The notes under the pieces were generated by a model that had not been told where the DNA came from, made no database searches, and saw only the letters and a list, made by a program, of their open reading frames with translations. This document shows positions 3,838 through 5,763 of a stretch of DNA of 5,763 nt, one piece after another. Position 1 is the stretch's first letter. Each line of letters begins with the position of its first letter. The stretch is from DAOTZU01 sp034433995 (GTDB lineage: Bacteria; Chloroflexota; Anaerolineae; UBA1429), in assembly GCA_034433995.1 (NCBI GenBank), contig DAOTZU010000062.1:1-5763 (forward strand), in the 5' to 3' direction. The translations under genes were made by a program, and so were the position numbers.

Positions 3838-5763
3838 CTAGGGTTTGCGGATGGAGGGGAGGTAGACGGCGTAGCGCAGGTATTCGTCGGCGCCCAAGTC
3901 GTATCCCTCCAAGGCGGGGCGCGGCTGGCCATCAATATCCGTGGCGATGCCCACATCCACGCCCTTGTCGATGGCCGCCGAGGTGGGGCCAATGTGGTAG
4001 TTGCCCGCGCCGGGCGCGATGAACGCCGGGTCGCCGGTGTCATCGTGGGTATGGATGATGGTGCCCGTCCCGCCCCGATCGGTGGCGTTGTTATGCCACA
4101 ACGTCGCCTCCAGGGTGACCTTGCTCATGCCCATCGCCAAGATGCCCGTGCCGCTATGGCCGGCGACGATGGTGTTGGTGCAGGTCACAGTGTATTCCTG
4201 GCTGGCCACGATCCCCTGGCCGCTGCCGCTGTTATCGGCCACGGTGGTGTAGAGGAGGGTGGCCGTGCCCGTGCCGCCCAGGCGCAGGCCGCTGCCCTCG
4301 CCGGGGGCGTGGTTACCACCGATAATGGTGTTGGTGAAGGTGATGGGGGTGGTATCTTGCACCCACGCGCCGCCGCCTTGGCCGGCGGCTGGGCCGGACT
4401 GGGTGGCCCGGTTGGCGACGAGGGTGTTGGCCTCCAGCCGGATGTCGCTGCAGGATTCGAGGGCCAAGCCGCCGCCCCAGCCCAAGGAGGACTGGCTGGC
4501 CACGTTGCCCCCCAGGGTGTTGCCGGCCAGGAGGATTTGGCCGCTCAACCAAGCGTGGGCGCCGCCGCCCCAGCCCATGGAGCGGGCGCTGGCCACGTTG
4601 GCGCTGATATCGTTGTGCAGCAGGCGCGGGTTGCTGAAGCGGATGCCCACGCCGCCACCGTAGCCGGCCCCGTTGGCGCTGGCCATGTTGCTTTGCAAGG
4701 TGTTATTGCTGAGGGTGGCCCCGCTGCCCTCCAGGTGGATGCCGCCGCCCCAGCCCTCGCCGCTGGCGCTGGCCAGGTTCTCGCTGAGGGTGTTGCCGGC
4801 GACGGTCACGTTGTCGGTGCCGGAGAAGAGGGCTACGCCTCCGCCGAACCCCGCGCCGCTGGTGCTCGCGGTGTTGCTGATGATGGTGTTGCCGCTGAGC
4901 CGGGTATCCACCCCCACGGTGCCCGAGGGCGAGACGAGGTCAGGATAGACTCCCATGAAGATGCCGCCGCCTGCCCCGATGCCGCTACGGGCCGCCGCGT
5001 TGCCGCGGAAGACGTTGTTGGTGATGGCGATCCGCGAGGTGGGGGTGTAATAGTCGGTGGCCACAAAGAGGCCGCCGCCCGCCCCCGAGAGCGTGCCGGC
5101 CGTGTTCCCCAGGAGCGTGTTGTTGGTCACCGTGGCATCCATGTTGCGCAGATACAGGCCGCCGCCATAACCGGAACCGGCCCGGCTGGCGGTGTTCCCT
5201 TGGATGGTGTTGGCCGCCAGACTGGCCTGTTTGGCTGCGGGGTCAAAGCTATAGACATAGAGCCCGCCGCCCACGCCGCTACCGCCGCTGGTGGCCACGT
5301 TGGCCACGTTCTCCAACACCTGGTTGTTGTACAGGTTCACCGTGGTGTTCAGGGCATAGAGGCCGCCGCCGGAGGAGAGCTTGTCCGCGGGGGAGCGGCC
5401 GGCCACGTTGTTCCGGATGACGTTCTCGCTCCCGCTGAGGGCGGCGTAATGGGCATAGATCCCGCCGCCCAGGCCTTCCACAGCGGCGCTGGCGGCGTTC
5501 TCCCGGAGGGTGTTGCCCCGAAGGATGGCCGCGACGGCATAGAGGGCGAGCCCGCCGCCCGTGCCCTTTTGTGCGGCCGAGGCGGTGTTGCGCTCGATGG
5601 TGTTCTCGCGCAGGGTCGCCGCTGCATCTCCGGTGTAGGCCAAACAGACCCCGCCGCCGTTGCCCAGGCTCTGGGTGCTGGCCACGTTATCCTGGATGAG
5701 GCTCTCGGTCAGCGTGATGGGCTGGCCCAGGGCAAAGAGCCCGCCGCCGTGGCCCATCAGAAA
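3838..5763 (-). CDS. Right-handed parallel beta-helix repeat surface protein, C-terminal part
   Basis: The 641 codons seen are the C-terminal part; the frame stays open through the right edge (Phe-Leu before the first Met at 5757), so the N-terminus and any signal peptide lie outside. About 15 coils of 29-42 residues repeat a pattern of N-T-(L/I)-x2-N-x-A-S, a Gly-rich turn and GGG-(L/I/V), as in GNTLSENLASASGEGWGGG. This stacked Asn/Gly pattern is typical of beta-helix proteins of the Pmp/pectate-lyase-like superfamily. The end has the SAAIDKGVDVG, DIDGQPRP and GYDLGADEY motifs found at the C-terminus of many such bacterial proteins (the region called 'choice-of-anchor Q'), followed by VYLPSIRKP. 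By inference it is an exported adhesin, structural or polysaccharide-interacting protein. No catalytic residues can be named. It ends just before the shared terminator; its promoter is outside the window. Confidence 0.88.
   Translation of the reverse strand, partial: FLMGHGGGLFALGQPITLTESLIQDNVASTQSLGNGGGVCLAYTGDAAATLRENTIERNTASAAQKGTGGGLALYAVAAILRGNTLRENAASAAVEGLGGGIYAHYAALSGSENVIRNNVAGRSPADKLSSGGGLYALNTTVNLYNNQVLENVANVATSGGSGVGGGLYVYSFDPAAKQASLAANTIQGNTASRAGSGYGGGLYLRNMDATVTNNTLLGNTAGTLSGAGGGLFVATDYYTPTSRIAITNNVFRGNAAARSGIGAGGGIFMGVYPDLVSPSGTVGVDTRLSGNTIISNTASTSGAGFGGGVALFSGTDNVTVAGNTLSENLASASGEGWGGGIHLEGSGATLSNNTLQSNMASANGAGYGGGVGIRFSNPRLLHNDISANVASARSMGWGGGAHAWLSGQILLAGNTLGGNVASQSSLGWGGGLALESCSDIRLEANTLVANRATQSGPAAGQGGGAWVQDTTPITFTNTIIGGNHAPGEGSGLRLGGTGTATLLYTTVADNSGSGQGIVASQEYTVTCTNTIVAGHSGTGILAMGMSKVTLEATLWHNNATDRGGTGTIIHTHDDTGDPAFIAPGAGNYHIGPTSAAIDKGVDVGIATDIDGQPRPALEGYDLGADEYLRYAVYLPSIRKP
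4280..5763 (-). repeat. About 15 tandem Gly-Gly-Gly beta-helix coils
   Basis: CCGCCGCC-type clusters (Gly-Gly-Gly on the minus strand) recur about every 87-124 bp from 4369 to about 5750. Each marks one helix coil. Lengths vary by whole codons and the intervening sequence is diverged, so these are old protein repeats rather than fresh DNA duplications. Coils near 4960-5080 are longest, with insertions such as GVYPDLVSPSGTVGVD. The array continues past the right edge. Confidence 0.85.

Noticed and set aside
4259..4948. Plus-strand open frames opposite the beta-helix gene
   Set aside because: They are Pro/Leu-rich complements of the Gly-rich repeat codons, without starts or domains of their own.
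4369..5750. CRISPR-like periodicity of about 90-105 bp
   Set aside because: Spacing varies by whole codons, the repeats are short GCC runs, and the frame encodes beta-helix coils.

Overview
The window is GC-rich bacterial chromosomal DNA, most likely from a Chloroflexota (Anaerolineae/Caldilinea-like) organism. That assignment is an inference. It rests on high-GC coding, large secreted repeat proteins, and a C-terminal VYLPSIRKP tail resembling the short 'YLPL(V/I)'-type ends I associate with secreted proteins of that phylum. No rRNA, tRNA, insertion sequence or CRISPR array is visible.

Layout: (1) Bases 2-424 (+) are the C-terminal 140 codons of a CinA/PncC-family protein, cut by the left edge. 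(2) Bases 421-1117 (-) are a compact two-gene operon: an ArsR/SmtB-family winged-helix repressor with a Cys-x-Cys motif and a Cys/Arg-rich tail, then a 93-residue MoaD/ThiS-like beta-grasp protein that lacks the usual terminal Gly-Gly. The genes overlap by 17 nt. The operon's last stop codon overlaps the cinA stop tail-to-tail. (3) Bases 1118-1418 are regulatory. They hold a consensus -35/-10 promoter for the operon (TTGACA, 16 bp, TATAAT, minus strand), a perfect 9-6-9 inverted repeat covering its -10 and start (the probable ArsR operator), and a run of six GTCA-type units spaced 11-12 bp. (4) Bases 1419-3761 (+) encode a secreted 780-residue papain-like cysteine peptidase with an Ig-like middle domain and six FG-GAP/VCBS-type repeats, probably a beta-propeller. 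(5) Bases 3785-3825 form a perfect 19-bp hairpin between two convergent genes, a bidirectional terminator. (6) Bases 3838-5763 (-) are the C-terminal 641 codons of a right-handed parallel beta-helix surface protein with about 15 Gly-Gly-Gly coils, cut by the right edge.

The left half is intracellular housekeeping and regulation; the right half is two large exported proteins. No sequence link between the halves is visible apart from the shared intergenic region, where the phased array lies between the arsR operon and the peptidase and could act on either. I see no clear previously undescribed multi-gene system. The best leads are the phased array, the ArsR/beta-grasp pair without Gly-Gly, and the two-blade periodicity of the peptidase repeats.
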